A stretch of DNA of 22,567 nt from UMGS1781 sp964389545 (GTDB taxonomy: Bacteria > Bacillota > Clostridia > TANB77 > CAG-508), in NCBI GenBank assembly GCA_964389545.1, contig CAYMDN010000023.1, positions 1-22,567 of the forward strand, read 5' to 3'. Shown here piece after piece: positions 13,801-22,253 of the stretch. How positions within the stretch are numbered: position 1 is the first letter of the stretch; each line of letters opens with the position of its first letter. Below the pieces are notes generated by a model. That model saw only the letters and a list, made by a program, of their open reading frames with translations, was not told the origin of the DNA and did not search any database. Both the position numbers and the translations under genes were made by a program.

Positions 13801-14475
13801 ATGAAAATCTTAATCATTGAGGATGATAGAATTTTATCAGATACAATAAAACAATGCATTTGTAAAAAGTTTCAAGCAGAGCAGGCCTTTGATGGATATG
13901 AAGGATATTCATATGCAAAGGGAAATATTTATGATGCTATTATTTTAGATTTAATGCTTCCTGAAATGTCTGGATACGATGTTTTATTAAAATTAAGAGA
14001 AAATAAAATATACACACCAGTGTTAATTTTAACTGCAAAAGATTCTATTTCTGACAAGCTAAAAGGTTTTAGATATGGAGCAGATGATTATTTAGTAAAA
14101 CCATTTGAAACAGAAGAGCTAATTGCAAGATTAGAAGCTATTATAAGAAGAACTAGTGGAGATTATAATAGCGATAGTCAGATACTAGAGTTTAAAGACA
14201 TGAAGATTAATTTGCAAAACAGACAAGTAACAATAAAAGATAAAGATGTAACTTTGCAAGGAAAACAGTTTGATATATTAGAATATTTAATTTCAGCTAA
14301 AAATACTATTGTAACTAAAGAGCAAATCTTTGATAAAATATGGGGATTTGATTCATATACTACAACAAATGTTGTTGAAGTATATGCAAGTGGATTAAGA
14401 AAAACATTAAAAAAATTCGGCTATGATAAATATATAAAAACAATAAGAGGTGTTGGCTACATAGTTAATGAGTAG
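13801..14475 (+). CDS. OmpR/PhoB-family response regulator
   Basis: The 224 residues comprise a receiver domain and a winged-helix DNA-binding domain. In the receiver (1-115) the acidic pair is ED at about 7-9, the phosphoacceptor is Asp50 in AIILDLMLPEMSG, the switch Thr is in LILTAKD and the conserved Lys is in DYLVKPF. The winged helix (about 125-222) has the family run ending in TIRGVGYIVNE. It forms an operon with the histidine kinase that follows, whose start overlaps or nearly overlaps this stop codon. No target is evident from neighbours. Its DNA-binding family is the one that uses 11-bp-spaced direct repeats like those at 10510, but a link is inference. It lies downstream of the rnpB terminator. 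Confidence 0.9.
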   Translation: MKILIIEDDRILSDTIKQCICKKFQAEQAFDGYEGYSYAKGNIYDAIILDLMLPEMSGYDVLLKLRENKIYTPVLILTAKDSISDKLKGFRYGADDYLVKPFETEELIARLEAIIRRTSGDYNSDSQILEFKDMKINLQNRQVTIKDKDVTLQGKQFDILEYLISAKNTIVTKEQIFDKIWGFDSYTTTNVVEVYASGLRKTLKKFGYDKYIKTIRGVGYIVNE

Positions 14476-14486
14476 TGGAGAGAGTA

Positions 14487-15704
14487 ATGGAAGAAAAGAG
14501 AATATTAAGGGAGCAATTAATAAAAAACGTATTAATTACACTCACATCATTTTTATTAGTAGTGTTTATATTTAATATTATCATTTATAAAAAGGTTGAA
14601 AAATCTTTATATGAAAGTATTGATAAAGAATTAAAAAGTATAGTTGAATCTGACGAAAGTACAATAGAAATAAATCCTAGAATAATATATATAATTAGAA
14701 ATGAAGATGGTGTGATACTTAATCAAACTAGTATTGGAAGATTTTATGATGATTATATAGATATTGTAAAATTTGATAAAAAACATTTAAATACAATTTA
14801 TACGTTCAAAATAGATGACGAGTACAATTTTAGAGGAATTACTACAACTGCATATTATAAACCAACAGGAGAGAAGGTGTATATTCAACTTATAACTAAT
14901 GTTGATGGAGAAATACAGTCATTACATAATTATAGGTCAAGATTATTTGGTGTTACATTTATAATTATAACGACATCAATAGTAATAAGTTATATCTTAT
15001 CTAGAAAAACACTTTCATCTATAATTGAAAATTATAAAAAACAAACGGAGTTCGTGCAAAATGCAGCACATGAGTTACGTACGCCTTTAACAATTATTCA
15101 AGCAAAACAGCAGTTATTGTTACAAGAACCAGAAAGTAAAATAATTGATAAATCTGAAGATATTAATTTAACTATAAATGAAACAAGAAGGCTTGGAAAA
15201 TTGATAAAAGAACTAATGATTTTGGCAACAGCAGATTCAAATAAATTAAAATTAAATAAAGAGCCAATTTATTTAGATAAAATGTTAAAAGATGTTGTAA
15301 CACCATATATTGATTATGCTGAAACACAGGATAAAAAATTGATAGTAGATTTAAACTACAATAAAGAACTAAATGCTGATTCAAGTAAAATATCACAATT
15401 AGTAATAATTCTTTTAGATAATGCATTGAAATATACTGCTGAAGGAGAAGAAATAAAAATATCAACTTTGGCTAAAGATGGAAGATGTTATATTGAAGTT
15501 TCTGATACTGGAATAGGAATAACAGACGAACAAAAGAAACATATATTTGAAAGATTTTATAGAGCGGATAAAGCACGTAGTAGAGAAACAGGAGGAACAG
15601 GTTTAGGTTTATCTATTGCACAAACAATTGTTAAATTGCATGGTGGAACGATAAAAGTAATAGATAATACACCAAAAGGAAGTAAATTTATTGTAAAACT
15701 ATAA
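14487..15704 (+). CDS. Membrane sensor histidine kinase, partner of the upstream regulator
   Basis: I prefer ATG 14487, with TGGAG 6 bases before it; an in-frame GTG at 14475 overlaps the regulator's stop. The 405-residue protein has two transmembrane segments (about 15-34 and 152-170), an extracytoplasmic region of about 115 residues between them and no clear HAMP domain. The HisKA domain has the phospho-accepting His195 in NAAHELRTPLT. The HATPase domain carries the N box (LLDNALKYT), G1 (DTGIGI), F box (FERFYRADKAR) and G2 (GGTGLGLSI). It should sense an envelope or extracellular signal and phosphorylate the preceding regulator; the signal is unknown. It ends at a terminator shared with murC. 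Confidence 0.9.
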   Translation: MEEKRILREQLIKNVLITLTSFLLVVFIFNIIIYKKVEKSLYESIDKELKSIVESDESTIEINPRIIYIIRNEDGVILNQTSIGRFYDDYIDIVKFDKKHLNTIYTFKIDDEYNFRGITTTAYYKPTGEKVYIQLITNVDGEIQSLHNYRSRLFGVTFIIITTSIVISYILSRKTLSSIIENYKKQTEFVQNAAHELRTPLTIIQAKQQLLLQEPESKIIDKSEDINLTINETRRLGKLIKELMILATADSNKLKLNKEPIYLDKMLKDVVTPYIDYAETQDKKLIVDLNYNKELNADSSKISQLVIILLDNALKYTAEGEEIKISTLAKDGRCYIEVSDTGIGITDEQKKHIFERFYRADKARSRETGGTGLGLSIAQTIVKLHGGTIKVIDNTPKGSKFIVKL

Positions 15705-15745
15705 AAAATAAACTCAATGGAGAATAATCCATTGAGTTATTTATT
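15705..15745. terminator. Bidirectional terminator between the histidine kinase gene and murC
   Basis: An 11-base perfect stem, AACTCAATGGA (15711-15721) with TCCATTGAGTT (15728-15738), 6-base loop, T-rich after it and A-rich before it. Confidence 0.88.
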
Positions 15746-15746
15746 T

Positions 15747-17132
15747 TTATTTTAATATCTTTGTTGCAACTTCACATACTGTACCAGCACCAACAGTAAG
15801 AACGATATCATGAGGACAAGCATGTTCTTTTATATATGTTGCAATATCATCAAAGTCTGGAATGTATAATACATTTTTATTATATTCTTTTAGTTTATCA
15901 ACTAAATGTTCTGATGAAATGTTGTATGTATTTGTTTCTCTAGCAGCATATATATCTGTTATTATAATATTATCAAAATTAGTAAGTGCTTCAGCGAAGT
16001 CACCAAGTAATTCTTTAGTTCTACTGTAAGTGTGAGGTTGAAATACAACCCATGATTGACGATACAACTTGTTTTTCATTGCTTTTGCAGTTGCCAATAC
16101 TTCGCTAGGATGATGTGCATAATCATCATAAACATCTATGTCTGCGTATGAACCAACTAATTCAAATCTACGACTTGCTCCTTTAAATTTTGATAATACA
16201 GATTTTATAACTGTTTTTTCAATTTTATAATTGGTACACATTGCTATACAAGCTAAAGCATTGTATACATTGTGAATTCCAGGAATAGAAAGTTTAAATT
16301 CACCAAAATATGCATTATTATAATAAACGTCAAAGATAGGAAAGCCATTATCATTAAATCTAATATTTCTTGCAATAAAGTTACTTTTATCATTTTGAAT
16401 ACCAAATGTAATGACTTTAGCAGAAGTGCTTTTACGTAATTCTAAACAATCTATGTCATCACCATTTGTAACAAGAAATCCTTCTCTAGGTAATAGGTTT
16501 GCATATTTTCCAAATGCTTTTTTTATATTATCAAATGTTTTAAAATAATCTAAATGATCATTATCTATATTTGTAATAACCGTACTTTGAGGAGAGAACT
16601 TTAGGAAACTTTCTACATATTCACATGCCTCTAAAATAAAGTAATCACTATTTCCAACTCTATAATTGCTATCAATTTCTTTTAAAATTGCACCTACTTG
16701 AAAGTTAGGATCTAATCCAGCTTCTATAAAGCATAATGAAATCATAGAAGTGGTTGTTGTTTTTCCATGTGTACCAGCTATACCAATAGTAGTGTCATAT
16801 ATTCTTGTAAGAAATCCAACAAAATCAGCTCTTTCTATAATAGGTATATTATTGGTTTTAGCACAAATAAGTTCAGGATCATCTTGTTTGATAGCAGCAG
16901 AATGTATAACAAAATCAGCTTTTTCAACTAGACTAGTATTATGACCGATTGAAACAAAAATACCATGACTAGCAAGTTTATCTGTAATTTTAGTTCTGCT
17001 TGTGTCTGAACCAGTAACAAAAATACCCCAGTTATGTAAAACTTCAGCAATAGCACTCATACTAATTCCGCCAACGCCGATTAGATGAATGTGTTTATAT
17101 TGTTTTAGATTCTCTATATTATTTGTGTTCAT
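15747..17132 (-). CDS. murC: UDP-N-acetylmuramate--L-alanine ligase
   Basis: It adds the first amino acid of the peptidoglycan stem peptide, L-Ala, to UDP-MurNAc with ATP in the cytoplasm. The 461 residues have the usual three Mur-ligase domains. The N-terminal UDP-binding segment starts IHLIGVGGISMSAIAEVL with GSD after it. The ATP P-loop AGTHGKTTTT spans residues 119-127. The central domain has EACEY and TNIDNDHLDYF, and the C-terminal domain has DDYAHHPSE and FQPHTYSRT, which are specific to MurC. The C-terminus, LTVGAGTVCEVA, matches the family (GAGD/N type). It is transcribed alone from a promoter at 17165, divergent from tyrS. Confidence 0.96.
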   Translation of the reverse strand: MNTNNIENLKQYKHIHLIGVGGISMSAIAEVLHNWGIFVTGSDTSRTKITDKLASHGIFVSIGHNTSLVEKADFVIHSAAIKQDDPELICAKTNNIPIIERADFVGFLTRIYDTTIGIAGTHGKTTTTSMISLCFIEAGLDPNFQVGAILKEIDSNYRVGNSDYFILEACEYVESFLKFSPQSTVITNIDNDHLDYFKTFDNIKKAFGKYANLLPREGFLVTNGDDIDCLELRKSTSAKVITFGIQNDKSNFIARNIRFNDNGFPIFDVYYNNAYFGEFKLSIPGIHNVYNALACIAMCTNYKIEKTVIKSVLSKFKGASRRFELVGSYADIDVYDDYAHHPSEVLATAKAMKNKLYRQSWVVFQPHTYSRTKELLGDFAEALTNFDNIIITDIYAARETNTYNISSEHLVDKLKEYNKNVLYIPDFDDIATYIKEHACPHDIVLTVGAGTVCEVATKILK

Positions 17133-17164
17133 AAAATCACTTTAACCTTTCTTAAGTCATAACG

Positions 17165-17193
17165 ATTATATAATGGAAATAAAAAAAATTCAA
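17165..17193 (-). promoter_or_regulatory. Promoter of murC
   Basis: On the minus strand: TTGAAT, 17-base spacer, TATAAT. It is back to back with the tyrS promoter at 17225 in the 233-base divergent gap. Confidence 0.7.
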
Positions 17194-17224
17194 TATATTA
17201 TGTAAAAATAATCCATGTTTTATA

Positions 17225-17253
17225 TTGTATTAATATTATTAAAATGGTATAAT
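17225..17253 (+). promoter_or_regulatory. Promoter of tyrS
   Basis: TTGTAT (17225-17230), 17-base spacer, TATAAT (17248-17253) with extended -10 TGG. The leader of about 105 bases lacks a T-box: no conserved T-box bulge sequence and no terminator hairpin were found. Confidence 0.7.
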
Positions 17254-17365
17254 CAATATATTAAATGTTTATAGAAAATAATATTACTATCATAGCTAAT
17301 AAATGCTATATAATGATTAATTTATTTTTAAAAACAAATTATAAAAATGGAAGGATTGATAACAG

Positions 17366-18583
17366 ATGAAAATTTATGAAGAATTAAAAGCCAGAGGTCT
17401 GATTGCTCAAGTAACAGACGAAGATGTAGTAAGAAATTTAGTTAATGAAGGGAAGGCTATCTTCTATATCGGTTTTGATCCAACCGCAGATAGTTTACAT
17501 GTAGGTCATTTTATGGCTTTATGTTTGATGAAAAGATTACAAATGGCAGGCAATAAGCCAATAGCATTACTTGGTGGTGGTACAGGAATGATAGGTGATC
17601 CATCAGGTAGAACAGACATGAGAAAAATGATGACAGAAGAAACTATAAATCATAATATAGAATGTTTTAAAAAACAAATAAGTAAATTTATTGATTTTGA
17701 AGATGATAAAGCTATACTTGTAAATAATGCGGATTGGCTTAATAATCTTAAATATATAGAAGTACTAAGAGATATAGGACCACATTTTTCAGTAAATAGA
17801 ATGCTTACAGCTGAATGTTACAAACAAAGAATGGAAAAAGGATTAAGCTTTTTGGAGTTTAACTACATGATAATGCAAAGCTATGACTTTTTACAATTAT
17901 TCCAAAAATACAATTGTAATCTTCAATTTGGTGGAGATGACCAATGGAGTAATATGCTTGGTGGAACAGAATTAATAAGAAGAAAATTAGGTAAAGATGC
18001 TTCTGCAATGACAATTAATTTATTATTAAATTCAGAAGGTAAAAAAATGGGAAAAACACAAAGTGGTGCTGTTTGGTTAGATCCAAATAAAACATCTCCA
18101 TTTGAATTTTACCAATACTGGAGAAATATTCCAGATCCAGATGTATTAAAATGTATTAGAATGTTAACATTCTTACCATTAGAGCAAATTGATGAAATGG
18201 ATAAATGGGAAGGAAGTAAATTAAACGAAGCTAAAGAAATTTTAGCTTATGAATTAACTAAATTAGTACATAATGAGGAGGAAGCTGAGAAAGCTCAAAA
18301 AGCTTCGAGAGAATTATTTACAAAAGGTTATTCAAGTGAAATGCCAACAGTACAATTATCTTCAGAAGATTTACAAGAAGGTCAAATTGTTATTTTAGAT
18401 TTACTTGTTAAAGCATCTTTAGTTACATCAAAATCAGAAGCAAGACGTGCGATAGAACAAGGAGGAGTTTCTATTGATGGAAATAAAGTGAGTGAAATGA
18501 ATAAAACATTAACAGAAGCAGAACTAAAAAACGGAATTGTACTAGCAAAAGGTAAAAAGAATTTCAAGAAAATAGTATTATAA
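17366..18583 (+). CDS. tyrS: Tyrosine--tRNA ligase
   Basis: This class I synthetase attaches tyrosine to its tRNA. The 405 residues have the TyrRS layout. The Rossmann catalytic domain has the HIGH-type motif HVGH (45-48), preceded by YIGFDPTADSLH. GDPSGRTDMR is the TyrRS signature, followed by QFGGDDQWSNM. The KMSKS-type loop is KMGKT (227-231). An S4 RNA-binding domain is at the C-terminus (about 340-405, KSEARRAIEQGGVSIDG). Both active-site motifs are intact. The sequence form (KMGKT, short S4 tail) is that of the TyrS type common in Firmicutes. The DUF2207 gene follows 25 bases later without a terminator, so the two are probably cotranscribed. Confidence 0.96.
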   Translation: MKIYEELKARGLIAQVTDEDVVRNLVNEGKAIFYIGFDPTADSLHVGHFMALCLMKRLQMAGNKPIALLGGGTGMIGDPSGRTDMRKMMTEETINHNIECFKKQISKFIDFEDDKAILVNNADWLNNLKYIEVLRDIGPHFSVNRMLTAECYKQRMEKGLSFLEFNYMIMQSYDFLQLFQKYNCNLQFGGDDQWSNMLGGTELIRRKLGKDASAMTINLLLNSEGKKMGKTQSGAVWLDPNKTSPFEFYQYWRNIPDPDVLKCIRMLTFLPLEQIDEMDKWEGSKLNEAKEILAYELTKLVHNEEEAEKAQKASRELFTKGYSSEMPTVQLSSEDLQEGQIVILDLLVKASLVTSKSEARRAIEQGGVSIDGNKVSEMNKTLTEAELKNGIVLAKGKKNFKKIVL

Positions 18584-18608
18584 ATAACTTATGATAAAGG
18601 GTGATAAA

Positions 18609-20525
18609 ATGAAAGTAAAAAAAGTAGTATCAATTTTTATTGTTATTATAATAGCACTTTTATGGGGAAGTACAAAAGTAGAAGCTTCATTAAGGCTAAG
18701 GGAATTAGATTTTGATATCAAACTAAATGATGATGGAAGCATGGATGTTACTGAAACATGGGACATAAATATTTCCGAGACAAATACGCTATATAAAACA
18801 TTTAAAATTGATAAAAACAAGTATGATTCAATAACAAATTTTTCGGTAAAAGAGATAACTCCAAAAAGAAATAAAATATTTAATGTATCACGTTCATGGC
18901 AATATCATTTACCAAAAGATTATTATTTTGGTGGTATAAATGAAGATGGTGAATATGAAGTATCTTGGGGAGTTGGACTAGATAATAGTAGTGACACAAG
19001 ACAATATAAGATTAGTTATACGGTAAGTGGAGCAGTGCATAAATATGGAGATTGTGCTGAATTATATTGGCAACTTATAGGAGAAAATTTTCAAATACCT
19101 GCTGATAAAATAACAGGAACAATAAAACTTCCAAGTTCAGTTGATGATAAAAAGGATATACGAGTATGGGGACATACTGAAGATTTAAACGGTGAAATAA
19201 ATGTAATTGATGATGACACAATTGAATTTGACTTAACTAATTATAGAGCAAATAGATATGTTGAAGTAAGAATAACTACACCTCCAGATATCTTCTGGAA
19301 TACATACAGTGACAGCTATGAGGACAAATTAGATGATATAATCGAAGAAGAAGCAAAGTGGGCAGAAGAGGCAAATGCAAGAAGAGCACAAAGAGAAAGA
19401 ACTTCTATAATCATTGTAAGTGTAGAAATAGTTATTGTTGCATTACTATGTTTTGTAGTAATTAGAAATATGATTAAATACATAAAAAGAATGCACGAAA
19501 TAAAACATGCTCAAAATATTACAAAATTAGAATATTACAGGGAACTACCAGATGATACAGCAACTCCATCAGAAGCAATGTTCATACTCTCAAAATACGT
19601 TGATACATCTCGAGCGCTTTCTGCAACACTATTGAATTTAACATTAAAGAAACATATAGGATTATCACAAGAAGGGAAAAACGTATGTATCACAATATTA
19701 AATCCAAATGATCAAGATTTAAAAAGAGACGAAAAAGAAGTATTAAGTTTATTAGATAGAGTTAAATCAATAGAAAAACTTGATAAAATTACAATGAAAC
19801 AATTAGAAAAATATGTAAGGAAATATCCAACTGCAATAAAAGGAGTTATAAAAGGATTTTCTATTCATCCTAAAGAAGCTGCTGAAGAAAAAGGAAAATT
19901 TGATCCTGAGTTAGAAAAAGAAAGCTTAAATTTAGGAGGACACTTAGCATTATATTTTATTGGTATGATGTTTGTAATGTTCTTTGGAGTATTTTCAATA
20001 ATATTTATTGCAGAAAGTCTAATTGTAAAAGCACCTTTAATTGCAGGATTAGCACTTTCTTATACTATACTTATAAATGCAATAATTGTAGATATTGTAA
20101 TAGTCTTTATGCTAATAGATAAAATTAATGGACTTACAGAAAAAGGCCTTAACGAAAAAGAGAAGTGGAAAGCATTTAAAAAATATATGGTAGATTTTTC
20201 ATTACTTAAAGAAAAAGAAGTACCATCATTAGTTTTATGGGAAAAATACTTAGTATTTGCAACTGCATTTGGTGTGGCAGATAAAGTAATAAAACAATTA
20301 AAAGTTGCATATCCAGAATTAAACAATCAAGATACTATAAGAAATATGGTTATTTTTAACACATTCTATGATGGCAGGAGTTTTAATACAAACTTTATTA
20401 ATAGTATCAACTCATCAACTGCGAGCATCCATAGCAGTTATTCATCTTCTACCGGAGGTGGAGGCGGATTCTCTGGCGGTGGAGGTGGCCGGAGGCCGGT
20501 GGCGGACGGCGGCGGCGGTCGTTAG
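18609..20525 (+). CDS. DUF2207-family membrane protein with glycine-rich tail
   Basis: The start ATG 18609 has AAAGGGTG 4-5 bases upstream; an in-frame ATG at 18591 lies before that site. The 638-residue protein begins with a signal peptide (about 4-26). An extracytoplasmic DUF2207 beta domain follows (about 27-235), beginning LRLRELDFDIKLNDDGSMDVTE. After it come a transmembrane helix (about 265-288), a cytoplasmic helical region and two or three more membrane segments (about 445-505). The tail is Ser/Gly-rich, as usual for the family, but six residues, RRPVAD, interrupt the glycines; see findings. Function is unknown. Membrane or envelope biogenesis is often suggested for the family but is not shown here. 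It follows tyrS in the same transcript. Confidence 0.85.
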   Translation: MKVKKVVSIFIVIIIALLWGSTKVEASLRLRELDFDIKLNDDGSMDVTETWDINISETNTLYKTFKIDKNKYDSITNFSVKEITPKRNKIFNVSRSWQYHLPKDYYFGGINEDGEYEVSWGVGLDNSSDTRQYKISYTVSGAVHKYGDCAELYWQLIGENFQIPADKITGTIKLPSSVDDKKDIRVWGHTEDLNGEINVIDDDTIEFDLTNYRANRYVEVRITTPPDIFWNTYSDSYEDKLDDIIEEEAKWAEEANARRAQRERTSIIIVSVEIVIVALLCFVVIRNMIKYIKRMHEIKHAQNITKLEYYRELPDDTATPSEAMFILSKYVDTSRALSATLLNLTLKKHIGLSQEGKNVCITILNPNDQDLKRDEKEVLSLLDRVKSIEKLDKITMKQLEKYVRKYPTAIKGVIKGFSIHPKEAAEEKGKFDPELEKESLNLGGHLALYFIGMMFVMFFGVFSIIFIAESLIVKAPLIAGLALSYTILINAIIVDIVIVFMLIDKINGLTEKGLNEKEKWKAFKKYMVDFSLLKEKEVPSLVLWEKYLVFATAFGVADKVIKQLKVAYPELNNQDTIRNMVIFNTFYDGRSFNTNFINSINSSTASIHSSYSSSTGGGGGFSGGGGGRRPVADGGGGR

Positions 20526-20545
20526 TCAAAAAAAATTAAAAAAAA

Positions 20546-20572
20546 TTAGCAATTAATCTTGACAAGTGCTAA
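20546..20572 (+). promoter_or_regulatory. CIRCE operator 1 (HrcA binding site) over the -35 box
   Basis: TTAGCAATT, 9 bases, AAGTGCTAA; consensus is TTAGCACTC-N9-GAGTGCTAA. The spacing is exact and the outer six bases of each arm are perfect. It overlaps the TTGACA of the hrcA promoter, so HrcA bound here should block RNA polymerase. Confidence 0.8.
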
Positions 20573-20587
20573 CAGATGGTATATTAT
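20559..20587 (+). promoter_or_regulatory. Sigma-A promoter of the hrcA-grpE-dnaK operon
   Basis: TTGACA (20559-20564), 17-base spacer, TATTAT (20582-20587). It is flanked and overlapped by two CIRCE elements. Confidence 0.85.
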
Positions 20588-20588
20588 A

Positions 20589-20615
20589 TTAGCAGTCCTA
20601 AAAAAGGACTGCTAA
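20589..20615 (+). promoter_or_regulatory. CIRCE operator 2 with a compensatory arm change
   Basis: TTAGCAGTC, 9 bases, GACTGCTAA: a perfect inverted repeat with the CIRCE 9-9-9 layout. The seventh base of one arm and its partner are swapped (C to G, G to C). It lies at the transcript start and would form a stem of at least 9 bp in the 5' leader, followed by four T. Confidence 0.8.
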
Positions 20616-20634
20616 TTTTGTTGAGGTGATTAAA

Positions 20635-21690
20635 TTGCTAGATGAAAGAAAAAAGAAAATTCTTCAAGCAATAATAGAAGAGTATATAAATACTGCGGAA
20701 CCTGTTAGCTCAGGTATAATAGTTGAAAATTACAATTTAAATTGTAGTAGTGCAACTATAAGAAATGAAATGGCAGAATTAGAAAAACTTGGATATATTG
20801 AAAAACCTCACACATCATCTGGTAGAGTTCCATCAGCAAAAGGATATAGATTTTACGTTGATGAATTACTAAATGATGAAAAAATAAGTTTAGATGAAAT
20901 TCAGTATATAAAAGATAGATTAGAAACAAAAGTAAATGAGATACAAGATTTAACTAAAATAACTACTAATACATTATCTGAGATAACACACTATACAACA
21001 GTTGCTATAGGACCAGATACAACAGATGATATTATTTCAGATGTAAAATTAATACTTCTAGGTAGTAGAATTTTAATGGCAGTAATACTTACAGAAAGTG
21101 GTGCAATAAAAGAAACCATAATTAAGTATGAAGACGATATTACAGAAAATCAATTAGAAAGTTTGAATTATATATTCAAAAACAAATTAAAAGGTAAGCC
21201 ATTGACTAAAATTGATAAACCTTTGGAAGAATATATATTATCGTCAATGTCAGATCAAGTTGATGTTATAAAACCTATAATTGATCAACTTAATAAATCA
21301 TTAGGTGATACACAAGAGGAATTCTATTTAGAAGGTGCAAGCAATGTATTCGATTTTCCAGAATTTAAAAAAATTGATACAGCAAGAAATTTTCTTAGCA
21401 TTTTAGATGCAAAGGAAGATGTTATGGAAATACTAAACTCTGGTTTTGCTGAAGACATTAATATTCACATTGGTGAAGAAAATGATAAAGAAGAACTTAG
21501 AGATTTGAGTATAATAACATTTAAACATATGGTTGGAAATAGAAATTTAGGAACAATAGGAATTATAGGCCCTAAAAGAATGGATTATTCAAAAGTAATA
21601 TCTGTAATGAAATATATAAGTAAGAAATTAAATGAATCGCTCAAACCACCAGATAAAGATGAAGAAAATGAAGATAAGAGTGAGAAATAA
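20635..21690 (+). CDS. hrcA: Heat-inducible transcription repressor HrcA
   Basis: This repressor binds CIRCE sites and shuts off the dnaK and groE operons when free chaperones are available. I choose TTG 20635, which has TGAGGTGA about 6 bases upstream and gives the family-typical start MLDERKKKIL, over GTG 20626, which sits inside that ribosome site; 351 residues result. The N-terminal winged helix (about 1-75) includes YINTAEPVSSG, CSSATIRNEMAELEKLGYIEKPHTSSGRVPS and YRFYVDELL. The remainder is the GAF-like dimerisation domain, ending with LGTIGIIGPKRMDYSKVI, the HrcA signature. Two CIRCE sites lie in front of it, consistent with autoregulation. grpE and dnaK follow in the same operon, the standard Clostridia order. 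Confidence 0.95.
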   Translation: MLDERKKKILQAIIEEYINTAEPVSSGIIVENYNLNCSSATIRNEMAELEKLGYIEKPHTSSGRVPSAKGYRFYVDELLNDEKISLDEIQYIKDRLETKVNEIQDLTKITTNTLSEITHYTTVAIGPDTTDDIISDVKLILLGSRILMAVILTESGAIKETIIKYEDDITENQLESLNYIFKNKLKGKPLTKIDKPLEEYILSSMSDQVDVIKPIIDQLNKSLGDTQEEFYLEGASNVFDFPEFKKIDTARNFLSILDAKEDVMEILNSGFAEDINIHIGEENDKEELRDLSIITFKHMVGNRNLGTIGIIGPKRMDYSKVISVMKYISKKLNESLKPPDKDEENEDKSEK

Positions 21691-21702
21691 GGAGGTATTT
21701 AA

Positions 21703-22206
21703 ATGTCAGAAGAAAACACAAATGATCAAGAATTAAAAGAAGAAAATATAGTAGAAAACAATATGAGCGTTGAACTGGAAAATACAAAAAAAGAATTAGA
21801 GGAAACAACTGATAGATTTAAAAGAGTTATGGCTGAATTTGAAAACTTTAAAAAGAGAAGTTCAAAGGAAAGAGAAGTATTATATAACTCATTATTATCA
21901 GATATAATATCAGCTTTTTTACCTGTTGTAGACAATCTAGAAAAAGCAGTTGCAACAGAGACAACAGATGAAAGTATGAAAGAAGGTATTAAACTTATAA
22001 TAGACCAAATACATGATATCTTCAATAAATTTGGAGTAGAGGCAATGGATACAGTTGGTAAGCCATTTGATCCAGAACTTCAGGACGCTGTAAGCAGTGT
22101 TCAAGATGATACACTTGGAGAAAAAATTGTAAAAGAAGAATTTAGAAAAGGCTACAAAATAGGCAATAAAGTTATTCGACATGCTATGGTTGTTGTAGCA
22201 AATTAA
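21703..22206 (+). CDS. grpE: GrpE, nucleotide exchange factor of DnaK
   Basis: It releases ADP from DnaK to drive the chaperone cycle. The 167 residues start with an acidic disordered segment (about 1-25), then a long coiled-coil helix (about 25-85, containing RVMAEFENFKKR, the GrpE signature). The C-terminal beta-wing domain has GKPFDPELQDAV and ends RKGYKIGNKVIRHAMVVVA. The size is normal for a low-GC Gram-positive GrpE. It begins 12 bases after hrcA with GGAGG at 21691-21695, so the two are cotranscribed and very likely under CIRCE control. Confidence 0.95.
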   Translation: MSEENTNDQELKEENIVENNMSVELENTKKELEETTDRFKRVMAEFENFKKRSSKEREVLYNSLLSDIISAFLPVVDNLEKAVATETTDESMKEGIKLIIDQIHDIFNKFGVEAMDTVGKPFDPELQDAVSSVQDDTLGEKIVKEEFRKGYKIGNKVIRHAMVVVAN

Positions 22207-22253
22207 TTGATTTTAATTTTAAAATATATAAAAATTAAAGGAGGATGACATTT

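Noticed and set aside
17254..17365. Possible T-box riboswitch in the tyrS leader
   Set aside because: The leader is only about 105 bases, lacks the conserved T-box sequence and shows no terminator/antiterminator pair; only a minor CATAGC...GCTAT hairpin is present.
20526..20550. Terminator for the DUF2207 gene in the A-rich stretch
   Set aside because: The A-rich direct repeats contain no hairpin stem; transcription from tyrS may continue into the hrcA region.
20368..20556. Small plus-strand open frame overlapping the end of the DUF2207 gene
   Set aside because: It is a shadow in the repetitive glycine-coding patch with no ribosome site and low-complexity product.
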